Positions 1 to 11,174 of a stretch of 64,000 bases of DNA are shown piece by piece. The notes beneath the pieces were generated by a model that saw only the letters and a program-made list of their open reading frames with translations, was not told the DNA's origin and made no database searches. A program made the position numbers and the translations under genes. Source of the stretch: Prostheceraeus crozeri (taxonomy: Eukaryota > Platyhelminthes > Polycladida > Euryleptidae); the NCBI GenBank assembly GCA_907163375.1, contig CAJQUW010002202.1:310001-374000 (forward strand), written 5' to 3'. How positions within the stretch are numbered: position 1 is the first letter of the stretch; each line of letters begins with the position of its first letter.

Positions 1-260
1 TCCAGAGATTCTTAAACCGTTAGAGATTGTAAGTGGATCAGATAATGAACCTTTCGCAACAAGGCACAAGGTTGGTTGGACAATAAGTGGTCCAACTTCC
101 TCAGCTTCACTGAATGTCAAAACATTTAGAACTAAAGTAGAGAGACTCGGAACATTGAAGAAAAGTTGAATAATTTATATAATAAAGAATTTCAAGATGT
201 AGAATTGGATGAAGTCGGTCCATCAGTTGAAGATAGGATGTGGGAGAAGAAGGTAAAAGT
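1..260 (+). mobile_element. BEL/Pao retroelement remnant, protease to early pol
   Basis: The plus strand reads as the end of the BEL aspartic-protease region (GWTISGP is typical) and then the linker before the reverse transcriptase (EVGPSVEDR resembles the conserved ED motif). The remnant continues off the window edge and stops where an opposite-strand BEL piece begins near 262. It is a fossil LTR-type element, truncated on at least one side and interrupted. The family call is moderately firm and the exact ends are estimates. Confidence 0.6.
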
Positions 261-261
261 A

Positions 262-1545
262 TTGAATATATTCGATTATAGCTTCTTCTGCCAAATGAAT
301 ATTGTCTAATGATAGAGACATTTCTAGCTGCCTTTTTCTTTTCCAGCAATCCTTTATTTTCAAGTACCCCGCTATTCTTCTTTTCAATTTGTACCAATCT
401 GACGAAGAAGACAATAACTTCTCTAAAGCACTTGTTGCGTCTGATACCAATGTTTGGCAAACTCGAATTTCTTGAACTTTCTTTACTTCGTCATCGTTGT
501 CGATATTGAACTCGGAAATATTCCTAGGCCATTCTGCAGTTGATTTCCATAAAGATTCAGGTCCGTTTTTCCACGAATCATCAGCGACAAATCGTTGGAT
601 TTCGACTCCGCGACTCGCTTTATCAGCAGGATTTACTTCCGTTGGAACATAACGCCATTGAGAATAGTCAGTTTGTTCACGAATGTAAGATACCCTGTTT
701 GCGACAAATCTATGAAATCTTGTCCTCGTATTTCGAAGATACTTAAGTACAGTCGTACTATCGGTCCAAAACGTATAATCTTGAACTTCAATAGTCATTT
801 CATTATCAAGTATGCGTTTAATCGTTGCTGCTAACTTTGCGGCAGTCAATTCTAATCTTGGAATGCTTATCTTTTTTATCGGGGCGAGACGAGACTTAGC
901 GAAAATTATTGAACAATGTATATTACCATCAGATTTAATGAATCTGGCGTACGCAACAGCTCCGTATCCAACTTCGCTTCCATCACAAAATATATGGATC
1001 GAACAATTAGCTCCTATGAATGATTTGGGCTTCAGACATGGAGGAATCTCGTATTCAGCGAGTTTGGGTAAATCATCTATCCAATTATTAATCGCATTTT
1101 TCTCATTTTCAGAAATTGGTTCATCCCATCCAAATTTCAGACGACATACTTCTTGAAAAACACGTTTCGCTGGTAAAACCGCTGGGCTAGTTAAACCAAG
1201 TGGATCATACAGAGAAAAGATTAGAGAAAGAATACCTATTCTTGTGTAATCAGGAGTCTGAGCATTCAACTTAAAACTAAACTTATCTTTCATAAGATTC
1301 CATTAAATTCCGAGAGCTTGATGCGTTGGTGCATTGTCATCTAAACTCAGTGAAAGAAATTTCGAATTTACAAGGCGATCATTTTCAGGAATAGAATTAA
1401 TCACTTCTTCTGAGTTACTGACAAACTTTGTTAATCTGAAACCTCCTAGCAAACATAAGTTTTTAACCACATGTAAAAGAGAAATGGCTTCATCTTCGTG
1501 ATCGACTGATTTTAAGAAACTTTTGGATGAAAGGCATTCATCGAA
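262..1545 (-). mobile_element. BEL/Pao retroelement remnant, RT end and RNase H
   Basis: The long minus-strand frame 1293-223 carries the Pao signature YDPLGLTSP, followed by an RNase H-like domain (IFCDGSEVGYGAVAY, IPRLELTAAKLA, FWTDSTTVL) and VPTEVNPADKASRG, all characteristic of BEL/Pao pol. Upstream, 1300-1545 reads as the end of the reverse transcriptase (LTKFVSNSEEV). It abuts the plus-strand BEL remnant at 1-260 head to head. It is a broken fossil with at least two interruptions, and no LTRs are visible here. Confidence 0.85.
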
Positions 1546-2454
1546 CTAACTCAATTCCGACGGCATTTACACGTGTATGTTCTTTTCAGTTCATTGATGA
1601 TGATTATCACAACGAATCAACGGATTTGCACATTCCCAGCGGAGACATGTCATGACTACCGTTGGCATGTGAATTGTCATTTTTATAATCGTGAACAGTA
1701 AGGTACAAATTTGGAAAATAAATTTCAATGACATGTGACATATGAATTCTAAGTTAGTTGTTTTCAATTTCACTATTGATACTATTAGCAGCTGCTGACT
1801 GCATCTAACTATTTTTGTATTGACCTTTTACAGTTACTGAGGTTTCTACAGTATAGAAACCCCCTGTATATGTTCCTGAGAACATGTATTAACCTTGTTT
1901 GATCACGGCTGCAATTCAATGTATTCTGTATTTAATCATTTTCTTCAAGATGAGTATAATTCAATGCAAATGTATTTGTGTTTAATTTGCCACAGCAGTT
2001 CTTATAGATAGATGCGCATATGTGATACAGTATGGTAGATCCGCCGTATGGCATTTATCGACTGGTGGAGGTGCCAGTCTCATGCAATTCATTAAATGAG
2101 TGCTACCAAAATGAATACGAATTAAGTACTTTGCTTTCGATCCTAAACGGTAATGAGTAATGAACTGAAAACTAAATGAGTACAAGTTGCGCAATGTGCC
2201 TTCAACCCCCCCCCCTGCAGAGTTCTAAAATGAACACTTATGCTTATATTTTGGAACTCAAAGATTTTGGGACTCATTTTATAATGGCAGCTAGTACTCA
2301 GGTTCAGCTTTGGTACAAAGTGGAGAAAGGAGGACAACAATGTTTCCCGTAATGATGATATCTTTATCTATGCATGTGAAAGACAATTTTGAAATTTCAA
2401 TCAGCGTATATCTACATGTGTATTCATAGCTGCCCAGTTCATTTCAATTACGCA
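1546..2454. other. No recognised feature
   Basis: This stretch holds only short frames, a C-run at about 2208-2217 and no recognisable domain, terminal repeat or RNA gene. Confidence 0.5.
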
Positions 2455-2475
2455 CAATAGTATTAACATAGCTTT

Positions 2476-2770
2476 TTTCGGGCAACAATGTAGGAATACC
2501 ATATGAGATTTCAAGGTAAGTAATGTACAAATCAGAGTCTGCGTTAGCGGCCGACGATTTGTTCATTACTTACCGAGAAATCTCATGTGGTATTTCCATT
2601 GTCTACTTATATACATCTACATCTATCCATAGACTTCCTGTAACAGAAAATTCTTCTACAATTCAGAAGTCTATGATCTTAGCAGTAACTTCTATGTTAT
2701 AAGTATTGAAAAATGACGGCAGGGTAATGCCATTATTCCTATATCATTGCACCGTAGATTTAGAAATATA
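2476..2770 (+). repeat. Dispersed repeat, left copy, with internal fold-back
   Basis: The sequence from CAATGTAGGAATACC to about 2770 recurs in the same orientation at 23023-23380 with only scattered differences. Within it, a segment starting GAATACC(A/C)ATGAGATTTC pairs with a downstream GAAATCTCATGTGGTATT, so the 5' half can fold back. It encodes nothing. It may be an independent short mobile repeat, or a terminal repeat of something that once enclosed the LINE between the two copies. Confidence 0.75.
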
Positions 2771-2899
2771 AGTAGACAATGCAGGAATAGACAAAATAAA
2801 ATATAAAATATATATATAAATATATAAAAATATATATAAAACAATATATAAAAAAAATATATAAAAATATATATATAAAAACAACGACCGATCGATCAA
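2771..2899. repeat. AT-rich low-complexity tract
   Basis: This is a run of TATATAAA-like words directly upstream of the LINE open frame. It is probably simple sequence at a 5'-truncation point. Confidence 0.7.
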
Positions 2900-4722
2900 A
2901 TGCCATCCTACATTTATGATGATATAGATGAACAAGTAATTATGAAGGCCGCCATGCGCACAAAGGGATCCGCAGGACCATCAGGCATGGATGCCGATCT
3001 TTTTAGACGGATACTGTGCTCAAAGAATTTTGGAGCAATTGGGAAAGAAATGAGAGAACAGATCGTTGCAATGACAAAACTTATGTTAATGAAAAAAATC
3101 ATCCGTCATTCCTCGAAAGTTTTGTTGCCTCACGCCTTATACCATTGCCAAAGAATCTTGTAGTCAGACCAATTGGTGTCGGAGAGGTTTTGCGCCGCAT
3201 TGTTGGCAAAGTCATTGCCTGGACAATGAATGACTGTATAAGAGATGCAGCTGAACCTCTTCAAACTTGTGCAGGCCATAAAGCAGGTGCAGAAGCTGCA
3301 GTATTTGCGATGCAAAAAATTTCCTCTGATGAGGAGAATGATGGAGTCATTTTGATAGACGCAACAAATGCTTTCAATACGATGAACAGACGAGTTGCTC
3401 TTCACAACATCAGAATATTATGTCCATCAATTTCAACGTATTTGATAAACAAATACAGGGACTCGGCATCCCTATTTGTGGCAGGAGGTCAAGAATTATG
3501 CTCACAAAAAGGTACCACACAAGGAGATCCCCTTTCCATGCCTTGGTATGCAATAATCACTGTTTTGATAATTCAAAGTTTGAGGAATTTGGTGCCGCAA
3601 GTAAAGCAAGTTTGGTTCGCAGATGATTCCTCTGGTGGCGGTTCATTGAAAGATTTAAAGACATGGTACGAAATCCTAAAAAGTGAAGGTAAAAGGTATG
3701 GGTATCTCGTAAACGGAAATAAAAGTTGCGTCATAGTAAAAAGTCATGAAAAATATTCCCAAGCTGTCGAAATCTTCAAAGATGAAGTTAATGTGACATT
3801 TGATGGAAAACGACATTTTGGAGCAGTTATTGACTGTAATAAGTATAAAGACGAGCATTGTAAAAATCTGATGAAAAAATGGAATGATGAACTTGTTGTC
3901 CTCAACAACTTTGCTAAATCACAACCTCAAGAAGCATACTCGTTTTTTACGAAGGCATACCGGTCCAAATTTTCCTACTTTATGCGGACCATCGAAAACT
4001 TTGAAGATCACGCTGATTTATTGCAACATACTATAAACAACATTTTAATTCCTACCTTTTTTAATTCGGACGTCCCTTTCACGCAGGAGCTTCTGGAACT
4101 TTTCAGCTTACCTCCTCGTCTTGGTGGTTTAAATGTGCCAGCTTCCCAACTTGATTCACCAATACAAGCTAAATCAGCAAAAGAAATAACGAAGATACAT
4201 GTTGAGTCGATTTTATCACAGAGCCAACTTCGAGAAAATGACAACGTGCAGATAAAACAAAAAGTGAAACAGATGAAACAAGAGAATTTGAAAGAAAAGC
4301 AGCGAGCAATTGACAACAATTTATCGTCGGTAATGCTAAGAGTTGTACAACAATTGAGAGATAAAGGAGCCAGCTCATGGTTAACTGCTATTCCATTAGA
4401 AGACCAAGGCTTTGTTCTGAACAAACAAGAATTCAGAGACTCTTGGCGATTTCGATATGACTTGGAATTATCAAATTTACCATCCTCTTGTGCATGTGGA
4501 GAAAAATTCTCAACTAACCACGCGCTATCATGCAAAAAAGGAGGTTTTGTGGCAAAACGACATGACAACATAAAGGATTTAATAACTATTCTACTATCAA
4601 AAGTGTGTAAGAATGTTGAATCTGAGCCATGTCTAATGCCTTTGGACGATGAGCAATTCCGTCTCACATCAGCCAATATTTGTGAAGAGGCTATACTGGA
4701 TGTCAAGGCTGGTGAATTTTGA
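2900..4722 (+). pseudogene. Reverse transcriptase of RLE-type LINE, frame-broken
   Basis: The first piece reads from 2900 and moves to the frame of 3016-4722 at an A-run near 3092-3098, so a one-base slip is likely. RT motifs are visible: RPIGVGEVLRRIVGK, VILIDATNAFN (motif A), GTTQGDPLSMP (motif B) and VWFADDSSGG (catalytic FADD box), with LVNGNKSCV as motif D. Near the end, CACGEKFSTNHALSC supplies a C-x-C...H...C zinc motif as in R2-like elements. The stop at 4720-4722 falls inside the endonuclease, where relatives usually have a tryptophan codon, so it is probably a TGG-to-TGA change. Confidence 0.8.
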
Positions 4723-5037
4723 TCTCGCGGAGTCACAGAATTTTTTGATGTAAGAATAACGCACGTGAACTCCAAAACACATCAAAATAAGTAAACTGAC
4801 ATCATTTTCAAGGAACAAGAGAAGGAAAAGAAAAGATCTTCAGAGAATGATTGATGTGGAGCACGGAGTATTTGCACCATTGATTTTTGGAACTAATGGA
4901 GGTGTGGACAAAGAATGCCAAAAGTTCCTGCAAAAATTAAAAGAGATCTCAAGAAAGGAAAGCGAAGAATATTCCAAAGTCATGGCTTTCATAAGAACAA
5001 AGTTGTCATTTGAGATACTAAAAGCCGCTGTTCTATG
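4723..5037 (+). pseudogene. LINE restriction-like endonuclease and tail, up to the insertion
   Basis: In the same frame after the stop at 4720, the sequence continues as EFFDVRITHVNSKTH, then IDVEHGVFAPLIFGTNGG and FIRTKLSFEILKAAVL, which I recognise as the conserved tail of this LINE family. A further in-frame TAA lies near 4792. The frame is cut after GTT-CTA-TG by the Polinton insertion. The apparent stop at 5036-5038 is made by the first base of the inserted element. The codon series resumes on the far side as CVRGSR. Confidence 0.75.
5032..5037. repeat. Target site duplication TCTATG, left copy
   Basis: TCTATG here directly precedes AGTAGTAACC, and the same six bases at 22727-22732 follow GGTTACTACT. 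A 6-bp duplication is the Polinton/Maverick signature. Confidence 0.95.
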
Positions 5038-6173
5038 AGTAGTAACCCCGTGGCAAATTTAAGCGCAAAATGTGAAATGCTGAGTCATCATGCTGACTCA
5101 GCCCCCCCCCCTCTGGCAGGAAGGTGAGGGAGAGGGTCAAGGATGTGTTGGGAGGAATGGGTCCGAGAGGAAGAAACAGGTCCCCCCTCTGGAAGGAAAG
5201 AAGGAAGGAGGAGGTGGGTGGGAAGGAAGGTGATGTGTGAGGGATGGAGTTGGAAAAAGGCGGGTGTTGATGGTTTTGGGATGCGAAAAGTTGAAAATCG
5301 TCAGGAAAGAGGGTTCGGATGGGAAATTGGAGTTCAGATTGTGAATCTACGTGAAATTTTGGGTGGGGGAGGAAGGCAGGAAGAGTTTTCCTGGGAGGCA
5401 AGGGGTGGAATCTCTGAATCCGTCAGAGTTGGAAAAGGCAGGTTTTGGTGGTTTTGGGATGAGAAAGTCCATTTTTCGACATGAAGAAGGCCTCGGATGG
5501 GAAAATGGAGTGCAAATTCGGACTCTACGTGAAATTTTGGGTCTAGGAACTTCTTCCCAACTTAATCGAAGAGAAAAAGTTCTGACCCCTCCCCCCCCCT
5601 CCTGCCAAACTTCCAACTTTGGTGGTAGACATCGTACAAAGTCGTGCAATAGCTCATTTGAAAGCTAAGAGTGAGAAAAATGCAGTGCAGTGGAAAGCTC
5701 AGTTTGGACTAATTTTCTTGGGTTTAGGAAGGAAAATGGCAGGAAAACGTCAGAGTTGGAAAAGGCAGGTTTTGGAGGTTTTGGGATGAGAAAGTCCATT
5801 TTTCGACATGAAGGAGGCCTCGGATGAGAAAACGGAGTGCAAATTCGGACTCTACGTGAAATTTTGGGTCTAGGAACTTCTTCCCAACTTAATCGAAGAG
5901 AAAAAGTTCTGACCCCCCCCCCCCTCCTGCCAAACTTCCAACTTTGGTGGTAGACATCGTAGAAAGTCGTGCAATAGCTCGTTTGAAAGCTGGGAGTGAG
6001 ACAAATTCAGTGGAAAACATGGCTTGTTCGTATCTGCCTTCGTTTAGAAGTGAGACGTACTTGAAATTTTGGGACCTTAGCGAAAAACGAGAGTTAGAAT
6101 GTTTATGAAAATCGCTCTAGCGGGTGAAGCAAGCCTCGGACGGGAAAACAGAGACCAGATTTGGAATCAGCGT
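5038..6173 (+). repeat. Left terminal inverted repeat of the Polinton-like element
   Basis: About 1.14 kb, matching the reverse complement of 21273-22726. The outermost 65 bases lead to a C-run at 5102-5110. Inside lie two tandem copies of a roughly 326-bp module (landmark CGACATGAAG at 5478 and 5804), each with its own C-run. It runs to GGAATCAGCG at 6163-6172. Short frames within it are repeat sequence, not genes. Confidence 0.9.
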
Positions 6174-6231
6174 CAAATTTGTGACAAATAATGTTCTGAC
6201 CCCCCCTCTTATCGATTGCATATTCACAGGG

Positions 6232-6290
6232 TATATAAGAACGGGATCGGGAGAGGAATTTCACTAAGTTGAGAAACTGACTACAGGTAA
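6232..6290 (+). promoter_or_regulatory. TATA box and leader just inside the left repeat
   Basis: TATATAAG at 6232-6239 is followed about 50 bases later by a strong splice donor, CAG|GTAAGT (intron start 6287). No frame begins in this leader. It could be an upstream promoter feeding the coiled-coil gene or a non-coding transcript. Confidence 0.55.
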
Positions 6291-7081
6291 GTCGTTTCTC
6301 TTGAGTTCCGATATCGGACTTCTGACTTTCCATTGCTGATATCAGCTAAGGTGTCAGACTTTTAGGTTAGTCAGTATAGCATGACTGACCATTTGATGAT
6401 AGTAGGCCGAAATCTTCAAACGGCTATAACTTTGCTTCTACAAGTCCTTTAGACTTGATTCAAAAAACGTTTGACAGCTCTTGCTGTGCTGTAGGTGACA
6501 GACTACTTATAAACGTTTTATGAGTAGTACTAAAATATTGAAAAATTTAAATTCATGTTTAATGATAATAATTAAAGTTTTTGAATAAAAAGCAGTCGTT
6601 TATGAGTCTCTGTGACTTGGGTCATTTCCTCTTGTAAATAACTCCACCGGTTTTCATGTCAAAACTGGGGTCCGGATACCAACACAGTGATATGACGCAC
6701 GCTCTGTCCGCTCGAGGTTGGATTTGTGGGTCGAGGCCTTGGAGCTGGGATAAAATCCCCTCTGAGTAATGTCTGTAACGGATTCAAGAGCTTAACACCC
6801 AAACGGTTGCTGGCTTGCTGTCAGGCCTTCTTCGTCTAGCCTCAGTAACTCAGGCTAGGTAACGTCTATCGTATGTCATTGTAACTTGGCAAAAATGGGA
6901 CGGTTACTGCAAGCATTGACGTCAAACCTTTTCGCGTCATAGGGGAATCCGTCTTTGTGTTGGGAGTTGGTAACAGAAAACACGGTGACTGCCGATGCCC
7001 ATACATGGTAAAACTGCTGTTGTCAAGTTAAAAGCATTTTCAAATAAGGAAGGTCTGAATCATAGCTTTGTGCTCGGTGGG

Positions 7082-7319
7082 TATATAAACCGCGACTTTT
7101 CTCTAGTCTTCACTCCTGTTTCAAGTTGCAAGACGAACGGTGAGTGCTCTGACAAGGTTTGCTATCAAACTTTGGGATATAGGATGAAGCTAGGAATCAT
7201 ACTCTTTAAATTTTATTCCAACGTTTGCTATCAAATGTTTGATGACTTAGTCTTTTAATGCATATCAGCAAGTAGTATCCTATAAACACTTGCTATCAAA
7301 TTTTACTCTATCTTTACAG
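7082..7319 (+). promoter_or_regulatory. Promoter and 5' intron of the coiled-coil gene
   Basis: TATATAAA at 7082-7089 precedes a short leader ending at a GTGAGT donor (intron start 7140). A TCTTTACAG acceptor ends at 7319, eight bases before the ATG at 7327. The intron contains three copies of TTGCTATCAAA. The upstream stretch 6290-7080 has no convincing frame. Confidence 0.7.
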
Positions 7320-7326
7320 AATTATC

Positions 7327-8454
7327 ATGACGAAACCGAGCAACGCCAAGATGCTAGTGGGCAAATGCAGTTGCGGCAAGATTGCCAGAGGGAGTGAGCT
7401 CAAGAAGCATTTAAAAGCTAAAGAGGGGACGATGGGCCATGAGAGGAAAGTGATGTTGAGGTTGTGTGTGTCTTGTCGGAAATGTGTGATGAGGGATGAG
7501 AAGGAATTTATCAAGGCGCATTTACAGTGTGAGAGTGGGAACATCGGAGAGAAGGGGTTCAAGATGTGGTTTGAGGGAGAGTTGTTGGAAAGGGAAGAGG
7601 TGAGGAAGGCGGTGGCAACGATTGAGGACGTGGTTGGGGAGAAAGTGGTGACGAAGGCGAGTGATGAGAGTTCAAATGAGGAAGTTGAGTTGATAGCGGA
7701 AATGAAGAAGAAGAAGGATGATGTTGATTTGGATGCGGTGATGGAAGATTTGTTTGAGGATATAACGGATTTGAGGGAAGAGTGGGAGGGGAAGGAAGTG
7801 GCTAAGCCGATGGCAGCGTCATCGCCACGGCAGGAAGAGGGGTATCATACGGAGGCATTTGTGAGGATGAAGGATCGTGTGATGGGTTTGGAAAGTAATA
7901 ATAGAAAAGTTTTGAAGGAGAATGAAGAGCTGATGGCGAAGGTTGAGGGGTATAGGGCAACGATGGAAGAGTTGGAGAGCTTGAGAAAGAAGGAGAAGGA
8001 ATGGATGGCGGAAAGGAGCGAGTTGTTGAGGAAGACAGGTTTGGTGGAGAGTTTGCAGGCGAGTGTGTCGAGGAAGGATGAAGAGATAGAGCGGATGCGA
8101 AGCGTGGTGAAGGAGACGGAGGAGGTGAAGGGTATTAATAAGAGGTTGGTGGGTGAAGTTGAGCGACTGCATGAGCGTTTGAAGTGTGGAAAAAGAAGAG
8201 TGTATGAAGTCCATCTTCCCCTCTTTGAGAATAACATATGTGATGTCCCCACAACTTCCAGCGATTCGAACGAAACGCAGTTGTGTTACGAGGGGGATGG
8301 AGTTCGCTGCCTCCACATGACGATGAATATCAATGGAGAGCTTGATGACTTCGTCGTCAGAAAAGTTAGAAAGAAGGTTCCCAGTAAGTCTATTCAACAT
8401 AATTATTTTTTGTAGCTCATCTAATCTCCTATTATTTTCCTTTCAGAGTGTTAG
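7327..8454 (+). CDS. Coiled-coil protein with N-terminal Cys/His clusters
   Basis: About 354 residues. The N-terminus has paired cysteines (CSCGK, CVSCRKC) and histidines that could bind zinc. Residues about 110-280 are rich in Glu, Lys, Leu and Arg with heptad spacing, indicating a long coiled coil. A GTAAGT donor at 8384 and a TTTCAG acceptor ending at 8446 would replace the read-through tail with a very short second exon ending at 8454. It has its own TATA promoter with a leader intron. I do not recognise the family. A structural, scaffold or DNA-binding role is possible, but nothing decides between them. Confidence 0.7.
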
Positions 8455-8676
8455 CAGTAGTAGTGTCGGTGGACGGAGAACGACCCATGGGCTCTTTTAA
8501 GGGCCAACCTTCTAATGCAGCTAAAGCGGTCCCAAGCCCGCCACATATCCTCGGATATGGAATGCAGAGGGGAAGAAAAATGATGAATGGAATGAAATGG
8601 GAGGCCACCCTTGCGCCACACGCAACACATCACAGACTTCTCTCTTCAGTAGTGAACAAGCTCTTGTGAACGTCGT

Positions 8677-8990
8677 CAGAAAGTGTATCAAGTTGTACAA
8701 AAGTTTTTTACTGCCACACAGGTTGATGTATAGTTGAAAAGTTTGATCATCGAAGGTTTATTCGCAAGTCTAGTCAGAAAGTGTATCATGGTTTGCAAAA
8801 GCAAAGTTTAGTATAGTCAAATATTTTTACTGTAACACAGGTTGATGTATAGGTAGTCAAGTTTGATCATTGACGTTGTATGAAACACAAATGTCATGAA
8901 ATGCAAGCGTTAGTGTAGTCAAATAATTTTACTACGACACACGTTTGTGAAAGTAAAGTTTGATCATTGAAGTTGTATGACTGACCGAAC
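8677..8990. repeat. Degenerate tandem repeats downstream of the coiled-coil gene
   Basis: About three imperfect copies of a roughly 100-base unit containing CAGAAAGTGTATCA, CACAGGTTGATGTATAG and AAGTTTGATCAT. They lie in the convergent gap before the minus-strand gene at 9262, and 8990-9260 holds nothing recognisable. Confidence 0.65.
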
Positions 8991-9261
8991 TTACCACAGC
9001 ACTAGAAACTTTTATCGAAAATTTTTTACTGCACAGTGTAGATTGTCTTGTAACTTACTTTCAGTGTTAGAAAGTTTTATTGGAGACAGTTGTCAACTGT
9101 TCCCTTATTAGAAAATTCAAACTCCATGACTGTTAGATTAGCTTCATCAGGTTTACTAAAAGCAGTTTTCTACTGCAATGAGACTTGGAATGTTATATGA
9201 AAACAGTGTTCACCACAACACTAGAAAGTTTAGCACAACACAAGTGTCATGAAAAAATACT

Positions 9262-9714
9262 TTATTTGGTCTTTGATTTAACATCATTGAAACCCACTTT
9301 ACTAATAGCAATGACAATATGCTTTATTTTATTCAGAAGCAAATGATCGCCGTAACCATGAAAGTTGTCCACACGAGAAATAATCTTCCGCAGATGTCGT
9401 GTATAAAACTCAGAAGCATCAGTAACATATTCTTGTCCATAGGAACGAAATTGAAAGTCAACACTTTCCGCTACTTCACCTTCTGGAAAATGAGTGCAAT
9501 TGACATGTGCAATTAAGTGAGCCTTGATGAGACTGTCTTTGAAATAAGATATCAACTCCGTAAATATTTCTCGTGTGTAGTCTAAACATGCCTCCAATTC
9601 TGTCTCCTCTCTTTGAAACTCAAGGATGTAATCTTGTATTAAGCCTCCGAAGCACTCTTGATGAAAACGAATCGTGCAATCATCATGTTTCAATGTATTG
9701 ACTTCAGGTGCCAT
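9262..9714 (-). CDS. Small protein, paralogue A of the polymerase N-terminal domain
   Basis: 150 residues from an ATG at 9714. The core pattern (IRFHQECFGGLIQDYI, IKAHLIAHV, FYTRHLRKIISRVD, LLLNKIKHI) recurs in the minus-strand proteins at 18160 and 20794. The same spacing of a K-(G/A) strand, a conserved S-x(2)-A/E region and an R-H helix appears in residues about 95-205 of the DNA polymerase at 11477-15199. It is therefore probably a free-standing duplicate of that domain. The function is unknown; DNA or polymerase binding is an inference. No membrane segment or signal peptide is seen. Confidence 0.75.
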   Translation of the reverse strand: MAPEVNTLKHDDCTIRFHQECFGGLIQDYILEFQREETELEACLDYTREIFTELISYFKDSLIKAHLIAHVNCTHFPEGEVAESVDFQFRSYGQEYVTDASEFYTRHLRKIISRVDNFHGYGDHLLLNKIKHIVIAISKVGFNDVKSKTK

Positions 9715-9853
9715 GGTTCAGTCTATTGCTAAACATCATATTTGCCTAGGACGATTTCAATAACGCGTTACAAATGTGCGTGCGCACATCGGGAACTCTA
9801 GCTCGTCTGTGATTGGACGAGAGGTCTCATCCATTCACCGCTTAGGAAAATCT

Positions 9854-10780
9854 TATAAAAGGCAATATACCAGCTCTGCTCTTAACATTTATCTTTCACA
9901 AGGTGAGTGTCGGTGAGCTCCTGCCATCAGGTTTTTTTGACTTACAATCAAGTTGAATAGTCTCTTGCTATCAAGAGATTCACTTCTACTCATAAAACAT
10001 ATCATCGCTGTAATACCTCCTTTGCTCGAGCGTTCCTTCGGGACGGCGGGTACTGCCGTAGAGGGATTGCGTTGCACGGGTTGTTCGTCGTTTGCTAGAC
10101 CGAAACCTCGGAGCCGTTGCTCATGTTGGGCGTTCGACTTCATACTCAACGTGATGCTTTCTCTCGCCAGGTCAGAGTACTTCAGCCATTCGACAAAGGT
10201 TAGTCTTTATGATATGGAGTAGAGTGAGATGTAACTCATTAGATGTCACTTCAATGAATGTTCCCAAACGTTGACTAGGCAAATGAAACGATTCTCATCT
10301 TTCCTTTTCAGTGATTGAAATCTACGAGCGTACTACCGTGTAATCTACAATCGACTATCTACCATGTAATTGACAAAAATTGAGAACTACCGCATTGCTG
10401 TCGAGATGGAAAAGGCTACCATCGAGCAATGTAAGTATTTGTATCAAGGTTGACTCACTCTATTACTAACCTCATTAGGGTAGACATCCTCATTAAAATC
10501 AAGAGCCCCTCCCTTATTTTGTTCATGTCTAAACCGAATCCAAATTTTACCTCTGCTTATCTTTGCTGCCATTCTTTTTCAGTGCATGAATGCATTCGTA
10601 ACGGGGAACCCGTCCCCCAAGGAGCAATCGGGCAAGCTTACGAGCGGCTTGGCAAGTGTTAGTATCCTCACCTATGAGAGTCGGAATGTCATGTTTTAGC
10701 ACTTCTGTATCCGTATAGCTTACTCTCTATCATTATTATCTCCGCAACCTCTAATCTAATCTCTCTTCCTCTCTACAGAT
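9854..10780 (+). promoter_or_regulatory. Promoter and multi-exon leader of the polymerase unit
   Basis: TATAAAA at 9854-9860 is followed by a GTGAGT donor (intron start 9903). Downstream signals include acceptors ending near 10310 (CCTTTTCAG), 10581 (TTTTTCAG) and 10779 (CTCTACAG), donors GTAAGT near 10430 and a GC-type donor GCAAGT near 10653. Short exons with a possible first ATG near 10406 lie between them. The pattern suggests a spliced leader adding a few dozen residues ahead of 10781. Exon joins are not proven. Confidence 0.5.
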
Positions 10781-11089
10781 ATGGCAAAGAAGAAGAAGTG
10801 GGAGGAAGCCGCGAGGCGGAGATTCGAAGCTGAATTTCCGGCCCTACCTTCCCGCTCATCTACCTCCGCCCAAGCTGCGACCCCTTTCTCAGGCACTATC
10901 ATCGCCCCACCTCCACCGACACCAACTCCGGTACCTGCGTCCGTCCCTGCGCCAGTCCCTGTTCCAGTCCCGGATCCTCGTCACCACATCCCTCCGACAG
11001 CGAAGTCCAGGACCCTTCCACCCTCGGCTCGCGTCCCTCTCCTGCCTCCTCCGCGTCCATCCTTGCTGCCGGAGTTACAGTCCTTAGAT
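10781..11089 (+). CDS. Proline-rich exon-like segment upstream of the polymerase
   Basis: The frame begins MAKKKKWEEAARRRFEAEF (a basic, helical start) and then becomes very rich in Pro, Val, Ala and Ser. It ends at a GTAAGT donor (intron start 11090) with an acceptor TTTCTCAACAG ending at 11174. Base composition is clearly more GC-rich than the flanks. It probably encodes an N-terminal disordered extension of the polymerase polyprotein or a separate small protein. The family is not recognised. Confidence 0.5.
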
Positions 11090-11174
11090 GGTAAGTAATC
11101 GTGATTGGGAAATAGGAGGCTAAGACTTCAAACTTGAAATGTTGATCATGTTACTAATCTCTTTTTCTCAACAG

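Larger units (their letters stand above)
2900..5037 (+). mobile_element. LINE with C-terminal restriction-like endonuclease, main part
   Basis: This is a non-LTR retrotransposon, probably 5' truncated. Its frame resumes at 22733 beyond a 17.7-kb insertion. The order of parts is reverse transcriptase, a CCHC-type zinc motif, then a PD-(D/E)XK-like endonuclease region, which is the layout of RLE-type LINEs (the R2/CRE/HERO side of the tree). The exact clade is not settled. The copy was already decayed before the large insertion, with one frameshift and one in-frame stop described under the coding entries. Confidence 0.8.

Noticed and set aside
4008-4775. 255-codon minus-strand frame
   Set aside because: It is a shadow of the LINE reverse transcriptase on the plus strand, with no motif of its own.
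5033-5668. Several frames of 100-122 codons rich in Pro/Gly within the left terminal repeat
   Set aside because: They lie in repeat modules with C-runs, recur in all module copies on both strands and show no domain.
6995-7258. 87-codon plus-strand frame
   Set aside because: It spans the TATA box, leader and first intron of the coiled-coil gene, so it is very unlikely to be translated.
7819-8400. 193-codon minus-strand frame
   Set aside because: A shadow of the coiled-coil gene caused by its biased codon use.
7327-8454. Coiled-coil protein as a capsid or terminal protein of the element
   Set aside because: No jelly-roll or terminal-protein motif is visible; calling it either would be guesswork.
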